Source of the DNA: Azospirillum brasilense
GTDB taxonomy: Bacteria; Pseudomonadota; Alphaproteobacteria; Azospirillales; Azospirillaceae
Direction of reading: 5' to 3'
DNA length: 64,000 nt
NCBI RefSeq assembly: GCF_003349955.1
Contig: NZ_QLKQ01000021.1
Location: 1-64,000 of the forward strand
In this document: positions 25,434 through 35,611 of the stretch, one piece after another
Layout of the letters: the number at the start of each line of letters is the position of its first letter
Position numbering within the stretch: position 1 is the first letter of the stretch
Position numbers and translations under genes: made by a program
The notes under the pieces: model-generated
Told to the model about the DNA's origin: nothing
Seen by the model: the letters and a program-made list of their open reading frames with translations, nothing else
The model's database searches: none

Positions 25434-26249
25434 TTACGGGAACGGCCGGACCGTGTGCAGATGGTTCAGCGGGCCGTGGCCGTGGCCGAACCCGGGGGCG
25501 GAGCGGATGGCCTCGTCCACATACGCACGGGCACGGGCCACCGAATCGCGCACGCTCAAGCCCTGGGCGACGCCGGCGGCGATGGCCGAGGCCAGGGTGC
25601 AGCCGGTGCCGTGGGTGTGCGGGGTGTGGATGCGCCGCCCCTCGAACACCTCCTCGCCGTCCTCGGTGAGCAGCAGGTCGCACAGCCGCTCGTCCTCCAG
25701 ATGGCCGCCCTTCAGCAGAACGGCCTTCGGCCCGAAGGTGCGGATCATCTCGGCGGCGCGGCGCATGTCGTCCAGATTGCGGACCGGGATGTCGGTCAGC
25801 GCCTCGGCCTCCGGCAGGTTGGGCGTGACCAGTTCGGCATGGGGCAGCAGGCGCTTGCGCAGGGTCTGCACCGCGTCCGGCTCCAGCAGGAAATGGCCGC
25901 TCTTCGAGACCATCACCGGATCGACGACCAGCGGAACGTTGATGGCCCGCGCCTCATACTCGCCGGCCACCGCCTCGATGACGGCGGCGGTGGCGAGCAT
26001 GCCGATCTTGATGCTGTCGGCCCCGAGATCCTCCAGCACCACCTTCATCTGCAGGGCAACGAAAGCCGGGTCGACGGGCAGCACACCATAGACCCCCGTC
26101 GTGTTCTGCGCGGTCAGCGCCGCGATGGCGGTCATGGCGAAGGCGTTCAGCGCGCTGACCGCCTTGATGTCCGCCTGGATGCCGGCACCGCCGCCGGAAT
26201 CGGACCCGGCGACGATAAGAACACGGCCGTTGATCGGGTGGGCCTGCAT
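25434..26249 (-). CDS. thiD: Hydroxymethylpyrimidine/phosphomethylpyrimidine kinase
   Basis: Phosphorylates HMP and HMP-P in thiamin biosynthesis and salvage. The 271-residue ribokinase-fold protein shows the start motif V-L-I-V-A-G-S-D-S-G-G-G-A-G-I-Q-A-D-I-K, then T-A-I-A-A-L-T-A-Q-N-T, D-P-V-M-V-S-K-S-G, L-V-T-P-N-L-P-E-A-E-A-L and the anion-hole/catalytic H-T-H-G-T-G-C-T-L-A-S-A. It lies 41 bases downstream of glmM on the same strand, so it is probably co-transcribed. No TPP riboswitch is seen ahead of it. Confidence 0.96.
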   Translation of the reverse strand: MQAHPINGRVLIVAGSDSGGGAGIQADIKAVSALNAFAMTAIAALTAQNTTGVYGVLPVDPAFVALQMKVVLEDLGADSIKIGMLATAAVIEAVAGEYEARAINVPLVVDPVMVSKSGHFLLEPDAVQTLRKRLLPHAELVTPNLPEAEALTDIPVRNLDDMRRAAEMIRTFGPKAVLLKGGHLEDERLCDLLLTEDGEEVFEGRRIHTPHTHGTGCTLASAIAAGVAQGLSVRDSVARARAYVDEAIRSAPGFGHGHGPLNHLHTVRPFP

Positions 26250-26290
26250 CGGGATTGCTTCCGTCTGGTCGTCTGGTTGGAGGGTGGGCC

Positions 26291-27658
<1,368 letters not shown>

Positions 27659-27787
27659 GAAATCCCTCAGGAATGGGCCAGTCACTGTACCGCAACTGCG
27701 GATGTGGTGAGAAGGTCATCGCTTGGCATGGGGGCGGGGTCAAGAACCCTTCCGCGCGCACGCCAAAGGGTTACATGAGCCGTACGA

Positions 27788-28948
27788 TCACGGCATCCTT
27801 GCGGGATGCAGCCCCTCCCAGACGGCGCGTGCCTGGACCGTTTGGGGGACATCATGGACACGCAGGATCTGCGCGCCCTGGTTCAGCGTTTCCAGGCCGC
27901 CGGCCAGCGAACCGGCCAGACGCTCCTTCGGCGGCTCGCTGCGCGACAGCTTGCCGATCAGGGTCTTGCGCGACAGCCCGATCAGCAGGGCGCAGCCCAG
28001 CCCGTGATAGAGGGCGGTGTGGCGCAGGATGTCGAGATTGTGCTCCACCGTCTTGCCGAAGCCGATGCCGGGATCGATGGCGATGCGCTCCAGGGCCACC
28101 CCGGCGGCGAGGCAGGCCTCCACCCGCTCCTCCAGCCAGTCGAACACGTCGAGCGCCGCGTCCTCATAGGTCGGATTCCGCTGCATGGTGCCGGGTTCGC
28201 CCCGCATGTGCATGACCACCACCGGGGCCGCCTTCTCCGCCACCAGCGGCAGCGCGCCGGGGTCGCGCAGCCCGGCCACGTCGTTGATCAGCGCCGCCCC
28301 GGCGTCGAGCGCCGCACCCATCACCCGCGCGTGCCGCGTGTCCACCGACACCACGGCGCCCCTGGCTGCGAAGTGGCGGACCACCGGCAGGACGCGGGCC
28401 TCCTCCTCTTCGGGCGACACCGGGGCGGAGCCGGGACGGGTGGATTCGCCGCCGACATCCAGCAGGTCGGCCCCGGCCTCCAGCATCGCCTCGCCATGGG
28501 CGATGGCGGTTCCGGCGTCGAAAAAGTCGCCGCCATCGGAAAAGCTGTCCGGCGTCACGTTGACGATGGCCATGATCCGGGGGCGCCCGAGGTCCAGCCC
28601 GCCGAACGGCGCCCGCCCACGGGTCAGAGCGCCCAGCCGCTTGTCGAGGCTCTGCGCCACGGCGGTGCCGCGCTCCCACCCCCAGGCCATGATCTCGGTC
28701 AGCGGCGCGAAGGCCCGCTCGATCCGCGCCCCCTGCCGGACGATCAGTTCGGCGGTTGAGAAGGAGAAGCGCCCACCGGCCAGCGGCACCGCCGCCCCGG
28801 CGCTCCAGGCGGCGACCGGCAGCAGCCCGACCGGCCTCAGATAAACGCGGACGCCCTCCTCCCCCGCCCAGGGTGCGAAGGAGGCAAGCGAGCCGGCGGC
28901 GGATTTCGGGGCGGGCTTGGCGATCGGAGTCTTTGCGATCGGGGGCAT
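27788..28948 (-). CDS. folP: Dihydropteroate synthase with N-terminal extension
   Basis: Condenses p-aminobenzoate with dihydropterin pyrophosphate in folate synthesis. The 386-residue product is about 100 residues longer than typical DHPS. The catalytic TIM barrel begins near residue 122: R-I-M-A-I-V-N-V-T-P-D-S-F-S-D-G-G. Motifs D-V-G-G-E-S-T-R-P-G-S, N-D-V-A-G-L, M-R-G-E-P-G-T-M-Q and D-P-G-I-G-F-G-K follow. The extension (residues 1-120) is not recognisable as a domain, although it contains a conserved-looking Y-L-R-P-V-G-L-L segment. The start ATG 28948 is assumed. Upstream of glmM. Confidence 0.95.
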   Translation of the reverse strand: MPPIAKTPIAKPAPKSAAGSLASFAPWAGEEGVRVYLRPVGLLPVAAWSAGAAVPLAGGRFSFSTAELIVRQGARIERAFAPLTEIMAWGWERGTAVAQSLDKRLGALTRGRAPFGGLDLGRPRIMAIVNVTPDSFSDGGDFFDAGTAIAHGEAMLEAGADLLDVGGESTRPGSAPVSPEEEEARVLPVVRHFAARGAVVSVDTRHARVMGAALDAGAALINDVAGLRDPGALPLVAEKAAPVVVMHMRGEPGTMQRNPTYEDAALDVFDWLEERVEACLAAGVALERIAIDPGIGFGKTVEHNLDILRHTALYHGLGCALLIGLSRKTLIGKLSRSEPPKERLAGSLAGGLETLNQGAQILRVHDVPQTVQARAVWEGLHPARMP

Positions 28949-29056
28949 GGCGACGATTCGTGCAGCGGAACGGAAGACCGCAGCCTGTCACGGCGGGAAG
29001 CCCCGGCGCAAGAGACTGCGGTCCATCGTTTCACCGGAACGCCGTTGCTCCCGGTG

Positions 29057-29515
29057 TTATGCGCTCTTGGGCAGCGGGGCCAGGGCGGCCAGCATCTGCT
29101 TCTTGCGCTCGCCATAGATGCTGCCGAGTTCCTCGGCGCGCTTGTCGTCCAGCGCCTTCTTGGCCTCCTCGAACAACTCCTCCTCCTCCTCGTCGAGGTG
29201 GTGGCGGGTGACCTCGCCCAGCACCTGGAGCTTGGCCTTCCAGGCGGTGCTGTCGGCGGGCATGGCGTTCAGCTCGTCGAGGAAGCCGTTGATGATGTGA
29301 TGCTCGTTCAGGCCCTCGGTGGTTTCCTGCTTGGTGTTCTTCGCCTTGGACAGCGACTGGTAGAAGACGGCCTCCTCGATCTTGCCATGGGCCCACAGCT
29401 CGCGCTGCAGGTCCTCATAGGCGGCGCGCCCGTCGCCGTCCGCCTTCTCGGCCGCGTCGAGCAGGCGGCGGATGGTGTCGTGGTCCTGCTTGATCCGGTC
29501 GAAGATGCTGGTCAT
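29057..29515 (-). CDS. Hemerythrin HHE domain protein
   Basis: The 152-residue four-helix protein binds a di-iron centre. Candidate ligands are His11 in I-K-Q-D-H-D-T-I, then A-H-G-K-I-E-E-A-V-F-Y, N-E-H-H-I-I and T-R-H-H-L-D-E-E-E-E-E-L-F, which supply the expected His and Glu residues. Such proteins may sense or store oxygen, or protect against nitric oxide and oxidative stress. It stands alone between folP and egtD, both on the same strand; no operon is obvious. Confidence 0.93.
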   Translation of the reverse strand: MTSIFDRIKQDHDTIRRLLDAAEKADGDGRAAYEDLQRELWAHGKIEEAVFYQSLSKAKNTKQETTEGLNEHHIINGFLDELNAMPADSTAWKAKLQVLGEVTRHHLDEEEEELFEEAKKALDDKRAEELGSIYGERKKQMLAALAPLPKSA

Positions 29516-29593
29516 CGGTCCTGTCCCGTTGTTGCGGTGTCTCGACGGGACTCAACCCCGGCCCGGATATGGTGTTCCCGGTGCCAAAGGGGA

Positions 29594-30568
29594 TCAGCCA
29601 TGCCGAACCATCCAGTGCAGGCTGAACAGGCCCTGCTCGTCGGTCCAGCTCCGCTCGGTGCGCCAGCCGGCACGGGCGGCAAGGCGGCGGAAGCCGGGTA
29701 CGGAGTATTTGTAGGAGTTCTCGGTGTGGATCGTCTCGCCGCGGGCAAAGCGGATGGGGTGGCCGGCGATGCGGACGGTCTGGTCGTCCAGGCTGCGCAG
29801 ATGCATCTCGATCCGCCCACGCGCGGTGTCGTAGCGGGCCACGTGGGTGAAGCGCTCCAGGTCGAAGGTGCCGTCCAGCTCCCGGTTGATGCGGGCCAGC
29901 AGGTTCATGTTGAAGGCGGCCGTCACCCCGCGCGCGTCGTCATAGGCGGCCTCCAGCACCGCCGGGTCCTTGCGCAGGTCCACCCCGATCAGCAGCCGCG
30001 CCCCGGCCCCGAGCCGCCGCCCGAGCGTGTCCAGGAAGGCCATCGCCTCGGCGGGCCGGAAATTGCCGATGGTGCTGCCGGGGAAGAAGGCCATCGTCCG
30101 CTCCGGCGCGACGCCCCGCGGCAGGGCGAAGCCCCGCACATAATCGGCGGCCACCGGCACCACCGTCACCGCCGGATAGTCGCCGGCCAGCCGGGCGGCG
30201 GCGGCGATCAGATGGTCGCGGCTGATGTCCACCGGCACATACATGGCCGGCGCGTCCAGCGCATCGAGCAGGATGCGCACCTTGACGCTCGACCCGCTGC
30301 CCAGTTCCACCAGGGTGGCGCCGCGCCCGGCGAGGCGGGCGATCTCCGCCGCGCGGTCGTGCAGCAGCGCGGTCTCGGTCCGCGTCGGGTAATACTCGTC
30401 GAGTGTGCAGATCGCGTCGAACAGGGCCGAGCCCTCGGCGTCGTAAAAGTACTTGCAGGGCAGGCTCTTGTCCGGGCGGGACAGCCCCTCCAGCACGTCG
30501 GACAGGAACACGTCGTCCTGCGCCGGCCCCCGCGCGAAATGGGCGCGGGCGGCGGAAATTGCGGTCAT
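29594..30568 (-). CDS. egtD: L-histidine N(alpha)-methyltransferase (ergothioneine biosynthesis)
   Basis: Trimethylates histidine to hercynine using S-adenosylmethionine. The 324-residue product starts MTAISAARAHFARGPAQDDV. The DUF2260/EgtD fold shows K-Y-F-Y-D-A-E-G-S-A-L-F-D-A-I, E-Y-Y-P-T-R-T-E, the SAM loop L-V-E-L-G-S-G-S-S-V-K, Y-V-P-V-D-I-S and F-F-P-G-S-T-I-G-N-F. The C-terminal E-N-S-Y-K-Y contributes to histidine binding. Its ATG overlaps the egtB stop in TGATG, so the two are translationally coupled. Confidence 0.96.
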   Translation of the reverse strand: MTAISAARAHFARGPAQDDVFLSDVLEGLSRPDKSLPCKYFYDAEGSALFDAICTLDEYYPTRTETALLHDRAAEIARLAGRGATLVELGSGSSVKVRILLDALDAPAMYVPVDISRDHLIAAAARLAGDYPAVTVVPVAADYVRGFALPRGVAPERTMAFFPGSTIGNFRPAEAMAFLDTLGRRLGAGARLLIGVDLRKDPAVLEAAYDDARGVTAAFNMNLLARINRELDGTFDLERFTHVARYDTARGRIEMHLRSLDDQTVRIAGHPIRFARGETIHTENSYKYSVPGFRRLAARAGWRTERSWTDEQGLFSLHWMVRHG

Positions 30569-31839
30569 CAAGCGTCCTCCGCGAGGCGCACGCCGCTGAA
30601 CATCCAGCGTTGGTGCGGATAGAAGAAATTCCGGTAGGTGGCGCGGGCATGGCCGTCCGGCGTGGCGCAGCATCCGCCGCGCAGCACATACTGGTTGGCC
30701 ATGAACTTGCCGTTGTATTCGCCGACCGCCCCGGCAGCGGGGCGGAAGCCCGGGTAGCCGCTGTAGGCGCTGGCCGTCCATTCCCAGACGTCGCCGAACA
30801 TTTGGGCAAACCCCTCGTCCGCCGCGGCGGCCACAGGGCGCAGCAGCCCGCTGCCCAGCGTGTTGCCGGTGGCGGGAATGCCGCTGTCCAGCGTTTTGCC
30901 GGCGGCGGTTTCCCACTCGGCCTCCGTCGGCAGGCGCTTGCCGGCCCAGCGGGCGAAGGCGTCGGCCTCGTAGAAGCCGACGTGGCAGACCGGGGCGTCC
31001 TCGTCCAGCGGATGCTCGCCCAGCAGGGTGAACTCCCGCCAGCCGCCGTCCTCGCCGCGCCGCCAGTAGGCCGGCGCCTCCCAGTCCTCGGCGTTGACCG
31101 TGGCCCAGCCGTCGGACAGCCAGAGCGCCGGGTTGCGGTAGCCGCCATCCTCGACGAAGGCCAACCACTCCCCGTTGGTCACCGCGCGGGAGAACAGCCG
31201 GAAGGGACGCAGAAGCACCTCGTGCCGCGGCCCCTCGTTGTCGAAGGCGAAGCCGTCTCCGCCATGGCCCACCGCGACGATCCCGCCGTCCACCGCGATC
31301 CAGCGCCCCTCGTGGGCGGGGCCGCGCAAGGCGGGGCGGTACGGACGGTAGGCCGGCGCGACCGGGTTGCAGGAGAACAGGTGCAGCAGGTCCATCAGGA
31401 TCAATTCCTGATGCTGCTCCTCGTGGGCGAGGCCGAGCGTCACCAGCGGGGCCAGCCGCTCGGCGTCGCCACGCTCCAGCAGGGTCAGCATGGCGGCGTC
31501 GACATGGTCGCGGTAGGCCGCCACTTCGGCCACGCCGGGCCGTGTCAGCAGGCCGCGCCGGGGCCGCGGATGGCGGGCGCCGACGGCCTCGTAATAGGAG
31601 TTGAAGAGATAGCCGAAGGCCGGATCGAAGGGTCGGTAGCCCGGCAGATTCGGAATCAGCAGAAAGGTTTCGAAGAACCACGTCGTGTGGGCCAGATGCC
31701 ATTTGACCGGGCTGGCGTCCGGCATGGACTGCACCACCTGATCCTCCGGCGACAACCCGACGGCCAGCTCCGCCGAGGTGGCGCGCACCCGGCGGAAACG
31801 GTCGGCGAGTCCGCCGGCTTTGGCGGCTGTTTTGAGCAT
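30568..31839 (-). CDS. egtB: Ergothioneine biosynthesis sulfoxide synthase EgtB
   Basis: Non-haem iron enzyme that forms the C-S bond between hercynine and a thiol donor. The 423-residue product has an N-terminal DinB-like helical domain (W-H-L-A-H-T-T-W-F-F-E near residue 47 and H-E-E-Q-H-Q-E near 138, giving the His facial triad) and a C-terminal formylglycine-generating-enzyme-like domain (P-V-C-H-V-G-F-Y-E-A-D-A-F-A-R-W-A-G-K-R-L-P-T-E-A-E-W-E split motif, G-D-V-W-E-W-T). No EgtC or EgtE gene is adjacent, so the donor thiol and final C-S lyase are unresolved here. Confidence 0.95.
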   Translation of the reverse strand: MLKTAAKAGGLADRFRRVRATSAELAVGLSPEDQVVQSMPDASPVKWHLAHTTWFFETFLLIPNLPGYRPFDPAFGYLFNSYYEAVGARHPRPRRGLLTRPGVAEVAAYRDHVDAAMLTLLERGDAERLAPLVTLGLAHEEQHQELILMDLLHLFSCNPVAPAYRPYRPALRGPAHEGRWIAVDGGIVAVGHGGDGFAFDNEGPRHEVLLRPFRLFSRAVTNGEWLAFVEDGGYRNPALWLSDGWATVNAEDWEAPAYWRRGEDGGWREFTLLGEHPLDEDAPVCHVGFYEADAFARWAGKRLPTEAEWETAAGKTLDSGIPATGNTLGSGLLRPVAAAADEGFAQMFGDVWEWTASAYSGYPGFRPAAGAVGEYNGKFMANQYVLRGGCCATPDGHARATYRNFFYPHQRWMFSGVRLAEDA

Positions 31840-32076
31840 GGGCGCTGTGTCCTTCCCCGCCTGACAGGTCCCGGTAAAGCTGTGCCGCTTCGCCGGGCCG
31901 CCAACCCTCCTTTCGGAGTGGCCCGGACGGGCTGCCCGACCGCAACGCTCCGCCGGGCCGACCGCTCAGCGCGGAGGGCGGACGGCTTCGGACCCCGACA
32001 GGTGGGGGAAAAACGGACGTGGGCGGCAGAAAGGACGGCGGGGGACGGGATGGTGACCTTTTCGCGCCGGACGCCG

Positions 32077-34890
32077 TCAGGCCGGCTCCGTCGCCGCCGG
32101 CTCCGCCTTCGGAACGTGATGGCGGCCGCGGGGCGCGCGCAGGGCGAGGATCGGTTCCAGCTCCTCCGCCAGGACCGGGCGGCTGAACAGGTAGCCCTGG
32201 AAGCTTTCGCATTTCAGGCTGCGCAGAAGCTGGAGCTGCGCCTCCGTCTCCACCCCCTCGGCGACCACCGACAGGCCAAGGCTGCGCCCCAGCCCGATGA
32301 TGGCGCGCGGGATGGAATCGCCCGTCCCGTCCTGCTCCAGATCGTGGATGAAGGAGCGGTCGATCTTCAGCTTGTCGATCGGGAAACGGTGCAGGTAGTT
32401 GAGCGACGAGTAGCCGGTGCCGAAATCGTCCAGCGCGATCAGGCACCCACGCTGTTTCAGGGCGCGCAGCGTCGCGATGGCCGACGGGATGTCGTCGATC
32501 AGGGTGCCCTCGGTCACCTCGATCTCCAGCTCCCAGCCCTGGAGACCGTTGCGGTCCAGCGCGGCGGCCACCTTGGCGGGGAGCTGCCCGTCGCGGAACT
32601 GCTGGGCGGAGACGTTGACGGCGACCGGCACGGTCAGGCCGATCTGGTCGCGCCAGCGGCGGACCTGGGCGCAGACCTCGTCCAGCACCCAGTCGCCGAT
32701 GGCCTGGATCAGGCCGGTTTCCTCGGCCACCGGCAGGAAGCGGTTCGGCATGATGAGGCCGGCATCGGGATGGCGCCAGCGCAGCAGAGCCTCCACCCCG
32801 ACCACGAGGTCGTCGGAAATGCGCAGCTGCGGCTGGTAGACCAGGAACAGCTCCCGGTTCTGCAAAGCGCGGCGCAGCGCCGCCTCCAGATCCAGGCGTT
32901 CGCGGGACCGCGCGCCCATCTCGCGCGTCACGAAGCGGTAGGCGTTCCGCCCGGCGTCCTTGGCGTTGTACATGGCGATGTCGGCGCAGCGGATCAGCCC
33001 CTCCGCGTCCTCCGCGTCGTCGGGGAACAGGCTGATGCCGATGCTGGGCGACACCACGAAGTTCCGCCCGCCGATGGCGAAGGGCACGGCGAGCTGGGTC
33101 ATCACCTTTTCCGCAACGGCGGCGGCCACGCCCGGCGTCGGAATGTTCGGGACGACGATCAGGAACTCGTCGCCGCCCAGCCGGCCCACCGTGTCCGACG
33201 GGCGCATCGCGCCGTGCAGCCGCCGCGCCACCGACCGCAGCACCTCGTCGCCGAAGGAATGGCCCAGGCTGTCGTTGATGATCTTGAAGCGGTCCAGATC
33301 GATGAACAGCACGGCCACCCGCGCGCCGTCGCGTCGCGCCTCCCGGGCCGCCTGGGCGATGCGGTCGAACAGCAGGACGCGGTTGGGCAGACCGGTCAGC
33401 GGGTCGTAATGGGCCAGATAATGGACGTGCTGCTCGGCCCGCCGCTTGTCGCCGATGTCCTCGACGAAGGCCATGACGAAGGGCGGGTCGCCGGGGGTGG
33501 ACACCGGCTGGAGATGAACGGAGAAGTGGCTGTGCCGCCCACCGGCCAGCAGCAGGCGGTCGACCTCCAGCCGCACGCTCTCCCCCGCGATGGCGGAGTC
33601 GATGGCGGCGCTCACCGCCGGGTCGGGCGCGCGCAGCCTGGCGTCGGTTCCGATCAACCCGTCACGCCCCACCCCGACCGTGCGGGCGAAGGCCGGGTTG
33701 CAATCGGTGATCCGGGCGTCCGGCCCGATCAGGGCGATGCCCAGCGGCGCCTGGTTGAACAGCAGATCCAGCTCCGTCTCGCGACGGCGCAGCGAGGCGG
33801 TGATGCGCCTGGCGATCACCAGCGCCCGGTGGCGCGTCGCGGCCAGCGCCCACAGCAGGGCGGACAGCAGAAGGCTGAGCGACAGCCCCGTCGCCAGAAC
33901 CAGTGTCGGCTTCCAGCGGTCCAGCCCCTCCTCGAAACTCGTATGGCTCTCGTACTGGATCGTCCAGACGCGGTTGGCCAGGACGAGATCACGGGTCGCG
34001 CTCAGCAACGGCCGGTCCGACGTCTCCGGGCGGCTGCGGTAGAGCGGAAACTCCCCCTTCCCTTCGAACACCGTTGCCGCGACGTCGCCCATCCGGCTGA
34101 ACGCGGATTCCACCAGTGGCGCGACCTGGATCGGAGTCATCACCAGCCCGGCGAAGGCGACCCGCCGCTGTTCCTGGGTGGCGGGGCGCTGCCCGTCACG
34201 GTAGACGGCCTGGAAGACCAGGAAGGAGGGCGGCTGCGGCTCCCCTTCGTCGAGCCTCAGCCCGACGACGCGAACGACCGTCGGTTCGCCGCTGTCCCGC
34301 GCCTGCTCCACAGCGGCACGACGCACCGGCTCCGCCAGAAGATCGTAACCGAGCGTGCGCAGGGTGCGTTCGTTGACCGGGGCGGCGTAGAGGGTGACGA
34401 GCCGCATCGGACCGGCCGTGTCCGGCCAGATCCGGAAACCGCGCAGCCCGTCCATCCGGGCCTCCGTCACCAGCTCCGGGCCGGTCCATTGATCGGCGAG
34501 CCGCGCGAAGGCGACGGCGGAGATCGCCGGAAAACGCTCGGCAAGATGCAGCCCGTCCACGAAACGGCTCCATTCCGCGCGCTTCACCTCGGGGTAAGCG
34601 GTGAACAGGGCGGCGGCGGAGCGCGTCACCTGCACGTAGGCCTGGATCTGATTCTCGAAACGGCGGTGCAGCTCCTCCACCCGCAGGGCGAACCGGCCTT
34701 CGGCCTCCGCGGCGACGCGCTGGCGGGTGTCCTGCCACACCAGCGCGGTCAGCAGAAGTGCTGCCAGCAGAACCAGAAGCGGAAGGCGCTTGGGAATGGC
34801 CCCCGCATCGGTGGCGGAGTCGGCCATGGAACCGGCAGCGGACTCGCCCGGCGCGCGGTCGATCGGATCGGGGCTGGAAGACCTCTGCAT
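32077..34890 (-). CDS. Membrane-bound CHASE-PAS-GGDEF-EAL c-di-GMP signalling protein
   Basis: The product is about 937 residues from MQRSSSPDPIDRAPGESAAG; the exact start is uncertain, with ATG 34827 also possible. A first membrane segment (L-P-L-L-V-L-L-A-A-L-L-L-T-A-L near residue 40), a periplasmic CHASE domain, a second membrane segment (near 330), a PAS domain, then GGDEF and EAL domains follow. GGDEF is intact (G-R-L-G-G-D-E-F) and an R-P-S-D inhibitory site precedes it. EAL is intact too: V-E-A-L-L-R-W, D-D-F-G-T-G-Y-S-S, K-I-D-R-S-F. It may therefore make or degrade c-di-GMP in response to a periplasmic ligand, and perhaps motility or biofilm. Confidence 0.95.
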   Translation of the reverse strand: MQRSSSPDPIDRAPGESAAGSMADSATDAGAIPKRLPLLVLLAALLLTALVWQDTRQRVAAEAEGRFALRVEELHRRFENQIQAYVQVTRSAAALFTAYPEVKRAEWSRFVDGLHLAERFPAISAVAFARLADQWTGPELVTEARMDGLRGFRIWPDTAGPMRLVTLYAAPVNERTLRTLGYDLLAEPVRRAAVEQARDSGEPTVVRVVGLRLDEGEPQPPSFLVFQAVYRDGQRPATQEQRRVAFAGLVMTPIQVAPLVESAFSRMGDVAATVFEGKGEFPLYRSRPETSDRPLLSATRDLVLANRVWTIQYESHTSFEEGLDRWKPTLVLATGLSLSLLLSALLWALAATRHRALVIARRITASLRRRETELDLLFNQAPLGIALIGPDARITDCNPAFARTVGVGRDGLIGTDARLRAPDPAVSAAIDSAIAGESVRLEVDRLLLAGGRHSHFSVHLQPVSTPGDPPFVMAFVEDIGDKRRAEQHVHYLAHYDPLTGLPNRVLLFDRIAQAAREARRDGARVAVLFIDLDRFKIINDSLGHSFGDEVLRSVARRLHGAMRPSDTVGRLGGDEFLIVVPNIPTPGVAAAVAEKVMTQLAVPFAIGGRNFVVSPSIGISLFPDDAEDAEGLIRCADIAMYNAKDAGRNAYRFVTREMGARSRERLDLEAALRRALQNRELFLVYQPQLRISDDLVVGVEALLRWRHPDAGLIMPNRFLPVAEETGLIQAIGDWVLDEVCAQVRRWRDQIGLTVPVAVNVSAQQFRDGQLPAKVAAALDRNGLQGWELEIEVTEGTLIDDIPSAIATLRALKQRGCLIALDDFGTGYSSLNYLHRFPIDKLKIDRSFIHDLEQDGTGDSIPRAIIGLGRSLGLSVVAEGVETEAQLQLLRSLKCESFQGYLFSRPVLAEELEPILALRAPRGRHHVPKAEPAATEPA

Positions 34891-35032
34891 GGAGCCGTAC
34901 CGAAGCTGCCTGTGACGCCGCCATCCGGACTCCGACCATCGGAACGACGCGCGCCGGTAGACCTTAACCAGAATGGGCCCGTGCGAGAAGCGTATAAATA
35001 AGGGCGAAATCACCCACAGCGTGCGACGGCGC

Positions 35033-35539
35033 TCAAAACTCCTGCAACACCTTGGGGCTGTTCTGCAACAGCGTCTCGATCATGCCGAGGATCTGCTCGA
35101 TCTTCGTGCGGGTGGCGTCCAGTTCGTCGGCCGTCTTGTCGTCGATGCCGGCCTCCATCAGCATCATGTCGAAGGCGTTCAGCGTCTCCGAAAAGGCCTT
35201 TTGTTCCGCCTGGAGCACGTCGAAGGCGCCGAGCGAGCTGGTCAGCGCCAGGGGCGGGTCGCTGACGAAGGCGTGGCTGATGTCGGTGAAATGGGCGATG
35301 GCCGTCAGCTTCTGCCGGATCACCCATTGCGGAAAGTTCGGCGGCAGGTCGTTCCCCGTTTCCGGCAAACGCTCCTGGATGGAGAAGACCAGACCCTGGA
35401 TGTCCAGATAGGCGTTCCGGATCTCGCGGAAATGGGGAAAGGTCTTGGGCTTGCCGGCGTTGCGGACACGACCCAGCCGGGCGTTGTCGTCGGTCAGCTT
35501 GCGCGCCATCTGGACCACGATGTTCGCCACCTTCCCCAT
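35033..35539 (-). CDS. Hypothetical helical protein
   Basis: The 168-residue product starts MGKVANIVVQMARKLTDDNA; this ATG has AAGGA upstream, unlike an in-frame TTG at 35575. It appears mostly alpha-helical without signal or membrane segments. Recognisable stretches are F-P-H-F-R-E-I-R-N-A-Y-L-D-I and a coiled-coil-like C-terminus (A-D-E-L-D-A-T-R-T-K-I-E-Q-I-L-G-M). No family is recognised. It lies 142 bases upstream of the c-di-GMP protein gene on the same strand. Confidence 0.7.
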   Translation of the reverse strand: MGKVANIVVQMARKLTDDNARLGRVRNAGKPKTFPHFREIRNAYLDIQGLVFSIQERLPETGNDLPPNFPQWVIRQKLTAIAHFTDISHAFVSDPPLALTSSLGAFDVLQAEQKAFSETLNAFDMMLMEAGIDDKTADELDATRTKIEQILGMIETLLQNSPKVLQEF

Positions 35540-35611
35540 CGCCCCGTCATCCTTTTGTTTCGCGGCTGTCACCAATCTATAGCATGCGCGGCCCGGCCGG
35601 GGGCAGGACGT

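Noticed and set aside
26250..26290. Thiamin (TPP) riboswitch ahead of thiD
   Set aside because: Only 41 bases separate thiD from glmM, too few for a TPP aptamer, and no THI-box sequence is seen.
30403..35001. Open frame of about 1,500 codons on the plus strand across egtB and the GGDEF-EAL gene
   Set aside because: It is antisense to clearly recognised proteins and has a composition typical of shadow frames.
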